Source: a virus. Taken from it: 20,123 nucleotides of DNA. A program made the translations under genes and the position numbers. Below the pieces are notes generated by a model. That model saw only the letters and a program-made list of their open reading frames with translations, was not told the DNA's origin and searched no databases. Positions within the stretch are counted from its first letter, which is position 1. Every line of letters begins with the position of its first letter. The stretch spans positions 1 to 20,123 of IMG/VR virus record IMGVR_UViG_3300005513_000035. One strand, written 5' to 3'. Below are positions 15,349 to 20,123 of the stretch, piece after piece.

Positions 15349-15415
15349 GGGCGTAAAAGAGCGTCAAACGAAATCGGGATAGCGTGGCTGGGGCGAAGGA
15401 AGGGAGACCATCCGG

Positions 15416-15883
15416 ATGTCTGACGTGATCAAAGCTCTTCAAACGTTTTTCCCATGGGCTGCGGCCCTTCCCCTCCTACCAAAGCTCTTGCTGAGCGCGG
15501 TGCTGGTTTTACTGACAGTGCTGGTGTTGGCGGTAGTCTGGACTTCGCCAGCCAATCCAGAGTCAGACGGGACAATGTGGCCGCAAGATCGGACCTTACA
15601 GGGTTTGAAACGCCGCCTTAGCGCACTATCGGCTACGAACGCGCGTGTATTAAAAGTCGTGGCGCATGGCGGCCAGTACGGCGTTTATCCCGATGATGTT
15701 GCAAAGGCGCTGAAGATCGAGCGCGACTCGGCAGTTTTGCGCGCAAAAGAGCTTGACGCGGGCGGTCTGATAACGAGCAAATATCTCACGGATCTTAATT
15801 ATCGAATAGACCCACGAGTCGTTGAGGTATTGCATCCGGCTGACGCGGCACAATTTTTAGACGGATACCTTCCAGACAAATGA
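15416..15883 (+). CDS. Membrane-anchored protein with a winged-helix-like C-terminus, 155 aa
   Basis: Residues 17-43 form one strong membrane segment (LPLLPKLLLSAVLVLLTVLV). The rest is soluble: RTLQGLKRRLSALSATNARVL, then VVAHGGQYGVYPDDVAKALK and RAKELDAGGLITSKY, which reads like a helix-turn-helix plus wing. No exact family is recognised. GGGAG about 10 bases before the ATG supports the start. It is on the plus strand between the small terminase and the ABC-GNAT gene, so it is a single-gene cargo insertion rather than part of the operon. A membrane-tethered winged helix could act in superinfection exclusion or sensing, but this is speculation. Confidence 0.7.
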   Translation: MSDVIKALQTFFPWAAALPLLPKLLLSAVLVLLTVLVLAVVWTSPANPESDGTMWPQDRTLQGLKRRLSALSATNARVLKVVAHGGQYGVYPDDVAKALKIERDSAVLRAKELDAGGLITSKYLTDLNYRIDPRVVEVLHPADAAQFLDGYLPDK

Positions 15884-15911
15884 CGTGGCTGACCGTGAAC
15901 GCGATCGCGCG

Positions 15912-15950
15912 CAGTTGCCACATGCGAAATCAATATCGGCGGCAGCGATC
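15912..15950 (-). pseudogene. Remnant of a second metallopeptidase C-terminus
   Basis: The minus strand reads IAAADIDFACGNCAR, nearly the same as the last residues IAEAEIDFACGNCAR of the metallopeptidase at 17641. The 39 bases match 17651-17689 at 31 positions, and most differences are at third codon positions, so the piece comes from a diverged coding copy. The stop codon after Arg is lost and nothing upstream of the fragment remains, because the ABC-GNAT gene ends at 15960. It looks like a recombination scar next to the inserted 155-aa gene. Confidence 0.6.
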
Positions 15951-15959
15951 CCGATAAAC

Positions 15960-17075
15960 CTACGCGCCTTCGACATACCTGAAGCCTTGGATCGCTCGAA
16001 AGTGGCCGCCGAAGCCTGTTCCTTGCCAAGCACCGCGGCCGGATGACTTGAGGGTCGCTTGCGACCGAGCCTTGCTTTCCCCGTAAAGCCGCGCCGACAC
16101 CTGGGCCCATAACGGGTCGCGCCGCAGAGCTGCCGCAAGGCCGGGATGGCTGGTGTGGAATAACGTCAGCATGGGCCGCTCATATCGGTTCTGCCCCCTC
16201 CTCCACGCCGCGCAAACGGCGTTGAGAAAGCGCATGCCGACGCCGGCGCCTTGCCATTCCGGCATGACGACCAGGCGGCAAGCCCGCGCCTCGACGAAGC
16301 CCTGACGGGTCGAAAACGCGACATGGGCCACGGGCTCGTCATCGACAAACCCGACGTAGCATGTCGCGGCGATCATCTTCGGCGCTTTCAGATAGTGATG
16401 CGGCTCAAAATAGGGCCACCATCGCCAGTCGGTTTCGACGATCCGCAACCCGATTGGAGGACGTCGCTGAAGCCACCTCCCGGAAAAGCTGCCGGTTCGG
16501 GTGTCAAAGACCCAATCCGGCTGCAGCCAATCCAGAATGTCATAGTGGCAGGAAAGGACGACGACCTGGCCGCCGGTGCGGCGCCAAGCTTTCGCAAAAG
16601 CGTGCGCGCCAACCTTGGCGATCTGTCGATCGACCACGCTGGTGAACTCGTCCACCACCGCCCTGGCCGGCGCAGCGCACACGAGCCGGGCGAGATCGGC
16701 GCGAAATCGTTCCCCGGTCGAAAGCACCTGATAAGGCCTCAACCATGCCGGAACGGCGCCAAGCCCGACGGCAGAAAGTGCGCCCGTGACCTGGTCGAAG
16801 TCGGCGGCGGGCGCGATCGCGTCTATGATAGGCGCGTCAGCGGGCCAACCGTCGGCCGCCCAAAGCGCCTCGGCGCCGAAGAGCGCGCGGCCGATTGACG
16901 ATTTCCCGGAGCCGGATGGCCCGACAACCGCACCGATCTTCCAGTCGAGACCGTCGATGGGCAGGTCCGCCTCGAGGTGGAAGGACGAGCCGTCATCGAC
17001 ATTGAACAGCGACTTTACCCGAGCAGCGCGATAACTGGTCGCATCGGCGCACTGATGATGAACGTCAACCCTCAC
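15960..17075 (-). CDS. ABC-type ATPase fused to a GNAT acyltransferase (COG2401-like)
   Basis: This 371-aa protein has a complete ABC ATPase: Walker A VVGPSGSGKSS (50-60), signature LSTGE (118-122), Walker B AVVDEF (139-144) with Glu143, and switch His177 in LSCHYD. There is no membrane segment, so it is not a transporter. The second half is a GNAT domain: RLVVMPEWQGAGVGMRFL with the acyl-CoA loop Gln275-G-A-G-V-G, then FHTSHPGLAAALRRDPLW (306-323). The C-terminus ends GHFRAIQGFRY. COG2401 describes this fusion. The GTG at 17075 overlaps the 85-aa gene stop (GTGA) with GGTGGT about 6-8 bases upstream; the TTG at 17099 is rejected. The target is unknown; nucleic acid modification is an inference from phage GNAT enzymes such as Mu Mom. 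Confidence 0.82.
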   Translation of the reverse strand: MRVDVHHQCADATSYRAARVKSLFNVDDGSSFHLEADLPIDGLDWKIGAVVGPSGSGKSSIGRALFGAEALWAADGWPADAPIIDAIAPAADFDQVTGALSAVGLGAVPAWLRPYQVLSTGERFRADLARLVCAAPARAVVDEFTSVVDRQIAKVGAHAFAKAWRRTGGQVVVLSCHYDILDWLQPDWVFDTRTGSFSGRWLQRRPPIGLRIVETDWRWWPYFEPHHYLKAPKMIAATCYVGFVDDEPVAHVAFSTRQGFVEARACRLVVMPEWQGAGVGMRFLNAVCAAWRRGQNRYERPMLTLFHTSHPGLAAALRRDPLWAQVSARLYGESKARSQATLKSSGRGAWQGTGFGGHFRAIQGFRYVEGA

Positions 17076-17329
17076 GTCGTCACCACCCGAAGCTTGCAAT
17101 GCGTAAGCGTCTGCAATGCGTCGTAGAGCGACCGCTGAACCGCCGCGTTCGGGCAGATGACGATCAGCCCGTATTGCTCACGGTAACGATTGTCCGGAGG
17201 CCTGCGCGTCGAGTTCGGCGCGAGCGCCGGCAATTTTCTCTTTCGCTTTTGCGCCGCCTTAACGACGCGGGCGACTTCGGTCGGACGAAGTCCGGCCGGT
17301 GACTCGTGTTTGGGCATGAACTTTGGCAC
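17072..17329 (-). CDS. Small basic partner protein of the ABC-GNAT gene, 85 aa
   Basis: The N-terminal part is basic and includes GLRPTEVARVVKAAQKRKRK (about residues 14-33). The C-terminus, EQYGLIVICPNAAVQRSLYDAL (50-71) followed by LRVVTT, is a compact beta-alpha-beta unit. I recall a similar 'YG-hydrophobic-V-C-x-x-E-x-x-Q' segment in phage ParB-like and DNA-modification-associated proteins, but cannot name the family. The stop overlaps the ABC-GNAT start by 4 bases, so the two are translationally coupled and probably work together. The start is uncertain: GTG at 17329 has GGGA 6 bases upstream, while ATG at 17317 has no site. Confidence 0.72.
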   Translation of the reverse strand: MPKFMPKHESPAGLRPTEVARVVKAAQKRKRKLPALAPNSTRRPPDNRYREQYGLIVICPNAAVQRSLYDALQTLTHCKLRVVTT

Positions 17330-17335
17330 TGATGT

Positions 17336-17457
17336 TCCCGCCGTGCGTACGGTGGCGGGATGATCGCGGGCGCGATCGGCTCAAGATCATGCGAGTGACA
17401 GCTCGCGGTTCGGGGTGCGTCAACACCCCTAGCCCCCGTCTCGTTCGATAAGGGGGC
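17336..17457. promoter_or_regulatory. Four tandem hairpins in the leader of the 85-aa/ABC-GNAT operon
   Basis: Four inverted repeats fill the spacer: TCCCGCC/GGCGGGA (17336-17342 and 17354-17360), GATCGCG/CGCGATC (17362-17377, 2-base loop), GGGGTG/CACCCC (17412-17429) and GCCCCC/GGGGGC (17432-17457). The first hairpin contains the GGGA that would serve the GTG at 17329, so it could block initiation. The last two follow the 54-aa gene and could act as weak terminators, though no T-run follows. Symmetries are seen; the role is inferred. Confidence 0.5.
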
Positions 17458-17470
17458 AAGATCGATATGC

Positions 17471-17635
17471 TTATCCGGGCGCTCCACCGCCGCAGGTCAG
17501 GCACGGCGGAGCCGCAGTCGGATCAGGCCTTGGCTGCATCCAATGCGGCGGCCACCGACCCGTCACGGTCTCATAGACGAAGCCCCACAACGGATAGCTG
17601 GCTGCAACCAGCAGGATGATACGCAGCACACGCAT
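17471..17635 (-). CDS. 54-aa single-span membrane peptide
   Basis: The peptide is MRVLRIILLVAASYPLWGFV (membrane segment or signal anchor, residues 4-21), then YETVTGRWPPHWMQPRP and a short Pro-rich tail ending with a CLTC pair. The ATG at 17635 has GAGGTG 6 bases upstream and lies 5 bases after the metallopeptidase stop; that binding site overlaps the metallopeptidase stop, which suggests coupling. No family is recognised. Small membrane peptides next to phage peptidases may be anchors or lysis-related, but there is no direct evidence. Confidence 0.65.
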   Translation of the reverse strand: MRVLRIILLVAASYPLWGFVYETVTGRWPPHWMQPRPDPTAAPPCLTCGGGAPG

Positions 17636-17640
17636 CGGGC

Positions 17641-18306
17641 TCACCTCGCACAGTTGCCGCATGCAAAGTCGATCTCGGCCTCGGCGATCGTCGGCCCCTG
17701 GGCAGCGGCGTCGATCATGGCCTGAACGCCGGCAGCTGCCGCGCCATAGCGGCGGATCACACCAAGGAATTCCTCAACGTCATGGCCACGGAGCGTGAAA
17801 GCCGGCACGCCGGTTGACTCGCGGAACTTCGGCGCGCCGTAAGGGTCCCGCTCGACGCCGCAATGAGACAGCTCATGCTCTACCAGGGCGCACCATTGGG
17901 CGTCTGAGCAGAGCGCGGCATAGGACGCAGCAAACGTCAGGATAAAATCGGGAATGTCCCCGAACCATTCCGTGAGCTGTAGCTCGGCGCGGGCCTTGGC
18001 CCATTTGCCCATCGCCGTCGGGTCGCCGCGCTCGGCCTGGCCGACGACGCGCCGGCCGTGCCGCGCGTTCTCGATCGACGTCCAGAGCACCCCGATATGC
18101 GCGTGGCGCAAATGGAAATGGTCATCGTTCTGCAGCGGCGCGCCTTCGTCGATGAAGGTCGAGCGCAGCCACGTTTCGAGCTCGGGCGCCGGGATGAAGG
18201 TCGGCGCCTCGAGATTCGCGGGGTCGAGCATGGCTGCGGGAGGCGCCGGGCGCTTCAACCGTGATGGCTCCGGAAACAGCCGGATGATCTCTGCCATGGA
18301 CATCAT
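17641..18306 (-). CDS. Putative phage metallopeptidase
   Basis: This 221-aa protein has the zinc-peptidase motif HELSH (144-148) in a family-typical context, QWCALVEHELSHCGVERD, followed by GHDVEEF (174-180), where His175 or Asp176 could be the third ligand. DHFHLRHAHIGVLW (62-75) and WFGDIPDFILTFAASY (114-129) agree with the putative phage metallopeptidase family (PF18894). The last residues, DFACGNCAR, hold a Cys-x2-Cys pair that also survives as a remnant at 15912-15950. The substrate is unknown. The start is ambiguous among ATGs at 18306, 18303 and 18297, since TAAGG lies just before the first; 18297 has the best spacing. It follows a structured spacer. Confidence 0.82.
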   Translation of the reverse strand: MMSMAEIIRLFPEPSRLKRPAPPAAMLDPANLEAPTFIPAPELETWLRSTFIDEGAPLQNDDHFHLRHAHIGVLWTSIENARHGRRVVGQAERGDPTAMGKWAKARAELQLTEWFGDIPDFILTFAASYAALCSDAQWCALVEHELSHCGVERDPYGAPKFRESTGVPAFTLRGHDVEEFLGVIRRYGAAAAGVQAMIDAAAQGPTIAEAEIDFACGNCAR

Positions 18307-18507
18307 ACCTTACGTGAGCGTCACGCGCGGCAAAGAAGCGTGATGCCTATCCCGAAGGACTGAGGCACCTAAACCTTGCCGCCGTCGAAGCCGGGGCGTC
18401 CCCGGGCCGCTCAACTTATTCGAAAGGGGGTGCGGCCCGATCAGACTGGACAATGGGACCAGCAACCAACCTGGCCGGGCCGCACAACGCGCCGGGGAAA
18501 GGGCGCG
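18307..18507. other. 201-bp spacer with a long GC-rich inverted repeat
   Basis: No gene is seen. A perfect 10-bp inverted repeat, GTGCGGCCCG at 18430-18439 and CGGGCCGCAC at 18476-18485, encloses 36 bases. A second tight hairpin, CCGGGG-CGT-CCCCGG, lies at 18391-18405. They are downstream of the 57-aa ORF and upstream of the metallopeptidase, so they may end one transcript or form a structured 5' leader. No T-run follows on the minus strand. Confidence 0.45.
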
Positions 18508-18681
18508 CTATCTCAAGACGAAGCCGGCCAAGGGATCGGCCCGCTTGTTGCGCTGGAATTCATCCGCCGCGGCGATCATGCGCGCAGCCCAGTCCGTCAA
18601 ACGACTATCGTCGGGGAACGGCTTCGTCAGAGCCTTCGCGCGATCGGCGGCCGGCTGTGAAGGCGGCGGCGTGCTGATCAT
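18508..18681 (-). CDS. Short unrecognised ORF, 57 aa
   Basis: An ATG at 18681 opens a frame to TAG at 18508. It encodes a charged helical peptide: MISTPPPSQPAADRAKALTK, then PFPDDSRLTDWAARMIAAAD and EFQRNKRADPLAGFVLR. The DDSRLTDWAARMIAAADEF block reads like a genuine amphipathic helix and the codon third positions are GC-rich as in the neighbours. It begins 21 bases after an intrinsic terminator, and no good ribosome binding site precedes the ATG, which weakens the call. Function unknown. Confidence 0.5.
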   Translation of the reverse strand: MISTPPPSQPAADRAKALTKPFPDDSRLTDWAARMIAAADEFQRNKRADPLAGFVLR

Positions 18682-18701
18682 GCGGCAGGTCCGGAATCAA
18701 A

Positions 18702-18731
18702 AGAGCCCGCGCGCGGGATGCGGCGGGCTCT
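18702..18731 (-). terminator. Intrinsic terminator after the 275-aa/63-aa operon
   Basis: A perfect 9-bp stem, AGAGCCCGC and GCGGGCTCT, with a 12-base loop is followed on the minus strand by TTTTGATT. This is the best canonical Rho-independent terminator in the window. It would end the transcript that starts in the regulatory region near 20000, isolating it from the 57-aa and metallopeptidase genes. Confidence 0.7.
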
Positions 18732-18925
18732 CAAGGGGATGTGTCCAAACTCGAATTTCGGAAATCATAGCGATGATTCCAGAGAAGTCAAATCGCTGCG
18801 CTAGCACTGGTTAACAACAAAGGCGAAACGAACTAATCGCCGCGGCTCTCGACCACAAAATTAGTTAACAGCGATGTGGAAAAGCGGCGCCGCGAAGCGC
18901 GAATCATCAATGGGATTTTCGGAAT
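18732..18925. other. AT-richer spacer, possibly regulatory
   Basis: No gene is seen. The segment is clearly more AT-rich than its surroundings. It holds a dyad AATCAT-AGCG-ATGATT (18763-18778) and two GTTAACA motifs (near 18810 and 18864). The operon stop at 18926 and terminator at 18702 bracket it, so it is a 3' untranslated region, or holds a promoter that cannot be proved by eye. Confidence 0.35.
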
Positions 18926-19117
18926 TTATTCGCGTGGCACGCGCTCGACGATATGCTCCGGAAAAACCGGCACGTAATGCGATCGCCACGTCTCCTCATC
19001 GTGGATCCGACAATACACCGTCCCGAACTCGCCGAGCGGCCGGCGCACCACCATCCGGACGAGAACAACATCGCCCTCCTGGAGCGCCGCGACTTCCTGT
19101 CGACTGAGCGCGTTCAT
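18926..19117 (-). CDS. Small beta-rich protein of unknown function, 63 aa
   Basis: After an N-terminal MNALSRQEVAALQEGDVVLV the protein has alternating hydrophobic strands (VRMVVRRPLGEFGTVYCRI, then SHYVPVFPEHIVERV), giving a small SH3-like or OB-like barrel impression. No family is recognised. The ATG at 19117 overlaps the upstream stop by 4 bases (ATGA), so it is coupled to the 275-aa protein; the longer reading to 19183 would lie inside that gene. Probably a partner of the upstream protein. Confidence 0.7.
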   Translation of the reverse strand: MNALSRQEVAALQEGDVVLVRMVVRRPLGEFGTVYCRIHDEETWRSHYVPVFPEHIVERVPRE

Positions 19118-19941
19118 GCCGTTGCCGTCTCTTTCTGCCGGCGGAAGTCGGCGCGCGCAATCAGCGCGTGATAGACGCCCCATGCCTGCTCGAGCTGATC
19201 GTCGTCGAGATCGGGGCGAAGGATGCGGAGCGTCTGCACATACGGCGCCTTACGCGGGTCGACGCGTCTCGGCGCGGGTTCCACCAACTCACCCGGCTTA
19301 TGAGCAGGTTTGGCTTTCCCCTTCTTCGGCCTATAGAATTTGATCTTTGGCGCGTCGGCGTCGAATTTCCTGCTGCGCTTCGATCGATAGTTCTTGTCGT
19401 CGCGGAAGATCTCGAAAAAATACTGCAGCACCATCTTGAGCACCGGCATCGATACCGGATTGATGGGGCGGCTCGTGACGCAGACTTGCTCGACCAGGTC
19501 GCGTTGCGCTGCCGGCATGTAGTATTGAAGCACGTCGAAATCTTCGCGCGCGTCGCGCTCGCGCTCCTCCTGATCCAGGCTGACATAGTCATCGCTGCGC
19601 CGACGGCCGATTTCGATCGGCTTCTCCTGGTCGGCGACGAATTGCCGGAAGAACGACGAGCCGGCGGCCGATCGCGCGCGGCCGTGGAAGCGTTCGAAGG
19701 TGTGATAAATCTCGGCAATGCGGAAGCCGGCGGAGACCTCCGCCGACGTGAGCTCGTCGTGCAGCGCGAGCCGCCCGAGCTCGGTGCCGAGGCGCGGATC
19801 CAGCCCGATCTTCTGCCCGTTGGTCTTGATCCGCTGCCATAGCGCTGGCGAGATCGGCTGCTTTGAAGTGTCCCCCGGCTTCAGCTTCCCACAATTGTAT
19901 CGCTCGCCCGACTTCGCCGGCCGACCGCGCTTTGCAGCCAT
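19114..19941 (-). CDS. Phage protein with AT-hook-like N-terminus, 275 aa
   Basis: The N-terminus KRGRPAKSGERYNCGKLKPG contains Arg-Gly-Arg-Pro (residues 5-8), the core of an AT-hook that binds the minor groove. The middle is helical (LGRLALHDELTSAEVSAGF, then IAEIYHTFERFHGRA) and the rest is charged, with PINPVSMPVLKMVLQYFFEI and a Lys-rich PKIKFYRPKKGKAKP. I recall unnamed proteins of this type at the start of late or middle operons in Rhizobiales prophages, without a known function. GGGGAG lies 9 bases before the ATG, and a dyad-rich promoter region lies just upstream. DNA binding, perhaps a regulator, is an inference. Confidence 0.75.
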   Translation of the reverse strand: MAAKRGRPAKSGERYNCGKLKPGDTSKQPISPALWQRIKTNGQKIGLDPRLGTELGRLALHDELTSAEVSAGFRIAEIYHTFERFHGRARSAAGSSFFRQFVADQEKPIEIGRRRSDDYVSLDQEERERDAREDFDVLQYYMPAAQRDLVEQVCVTSRPINPVSMPVLKMVLQYFFEIFRDDKNYRSKRSRKFDADAPKIKFYRPKKGKAKPAHKPGELVEPAPRRVDPRKAPYVQTLRILRPDLDDDQLEQAWGVYHALIARADFRRQKETATA

Positions 19942-19961
19942 GATGCATATCTCCCCGCGCC

Positions 19962-20047
19962 AACGTTGACGATATGATATGTTTCGCGCGAAAAATCTAC
20001 TGCTATCAACTAATTAGTATATCCGTCAACGTTCCGCGAGCGGAACG
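19962..20047. promoter_or_regulatory. Dyad-rich operator/promoter region upstream of the 275-aa gene
   Basis: Three symmetries cluster in 86 AT-rich bases. AACGTTGACGATAT (19962-19975) mirrors ATATCCGTCAACGTT (20019-20033). Between them lies the perfect palindrome TTTCGCGCGAAA (19982-19993). Beside them is CGTTCCGC-GA-GCGGAACG (20030-20047), 8-bp arms. Both outer repeats contain TTGACG, a good -35 box, facing inwards. This looks like a repressor-controlled switch region; no repressor gene is in the window. Exact -10 boxes cannot be assigned with confidence. Confidence 0.6.
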
Positions 20048-20084
20048 GCATAGAGCGTGTACCCATCTGTGGACGCCCCGCGAG

Positions 20085-20123
20085 ATGCAAGCGGTTTTTG
20101 AAGAGCATTGGCGCGAAGTCGGA
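20085..20123 (+). CDS. Possible start of a plus-strand gene, cut by the window edge
   Basis: An ATG at 20085 opens a frame (MQAVFEEHWREVG) that is uninterrupted to the end of the window. It lies beyond the operator region, where a divergent gene would be expected, but only 13 codons are visible and no strong ribosome binding site precedes it. Weak call. Confidence 0.2.
   Translation, partial: MQAVFEEHWREVG

Noticed and set aside
15960-17075. ABC transporter ATPase
   Set aside because: There is no permease gene or membrane segment nearby, and the second half is a GNAT domain, so transport is unlikely.
17164-17504. Minus-strand frames of 81 and 107 codons overlapping the 85-aa gene
   Set aside because: They cross the hairpin spacer and have no ribosome binding site; the 85-aa frame is coupled to the ABC-GNAT gene by a 4-base overlap.
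1-20123. tRNA genes, attachment sites, insertion sequences and CRISPR arrays
   Set aside because: No cloverleaf-like sequence, transposase, terminal inverted repeat pair or regularly spaced repeat was found by eye; a covariance-model or repeat-finder run would settle this.

Overview
This window is the right-hand part of a tailed (Caudoviricetes) prophage or phage genome. The genes are high-GC and the proteins resemble those of phages and prophages of Alphaproteobacteria such as Bradyrhizobium and Rhodopseudomonas relatives. That host guess comes from GC-rich codon use and protein style, not from a host marker, because no host gene, tRNA or integrase is visible. Almost all phage genes are on the minus strand, so the biological reading direction is from position 20123 down to 1.

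Reading in that direction there is first a dyad-rich regulatory region (19962-20047). A short operon follows: a 275-aa AT-hook-like protein and a 63-aa protein, closed by an intrinsic terminator at 18702-18731. Next come a previously uncalled 57-aa ORF, a putative phage metallopeptidase (HELSH), a 54-aa membrane peptide, a hairpin-rich spacer, an 85-aa protein and an ABC-ATPase/GNAT fusion. The packaging and head genes follow: small terminase (DUF2280), large terminase, portal (DUF1073), an 80-aa protein, Mu-F/SPP1-gp7-type minor head protein, DUF2213 protease/scaffold, Gp24-type cement protein and DUF2184 major capsid protein. The neck genes are a 158-aa conserved protein, DUF4054, a gp10-like protein, a 128-aa protein and a gp12-like neck terminator. 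The first 16 codons of what looks like a DUF3383/tail-sheath-type gene run off the left edge. Many neighbours overlap by 1-4 bases (TGATG, ATGA, GTGA), as expected for a compact late operon.

The head operon is interrupted between minor head protein and protease (about 6948-10695) by genes that do not look like morphogenesis genes. They are an alpha/beta-hydrolase on the plus strand, a two-segment membrane protein of lower GC on the minus strand, and a 71-aa Cys/His-rich protein on the plus strand. A plus-strand membrane/winged-helix-like protein sits similarly between the small terminase and the ABC-GNAT gene. These are probably cargo (moron) genes. The two phage genes bordering the hydrolase each carry one in-frame stop: an amber replacing an expected Trp in the minor head gene, and an ochre in a coiled-coil gene. 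This suggests a decaying prophage, or one whose head operon has been inactivated.

The most notable observations are: (1) a ~60-aa Gly-rich beta module present four times, twice in the neck terminator and twice in the cement protein, two otherwise unrelated virion proteins; (2) the ABC-ATPase/GNAT fusion translationally coupled to an 85-aa partner, a candidate ATP-driven modification system; (3) a nested scaffold start with a strong ribosome binding site inside the protease gene; (4) the paired nonsense codons; (5) a 39-bp remnant of a second metallopeptidase C-terminus downstream of the ABC-GNAT gene.
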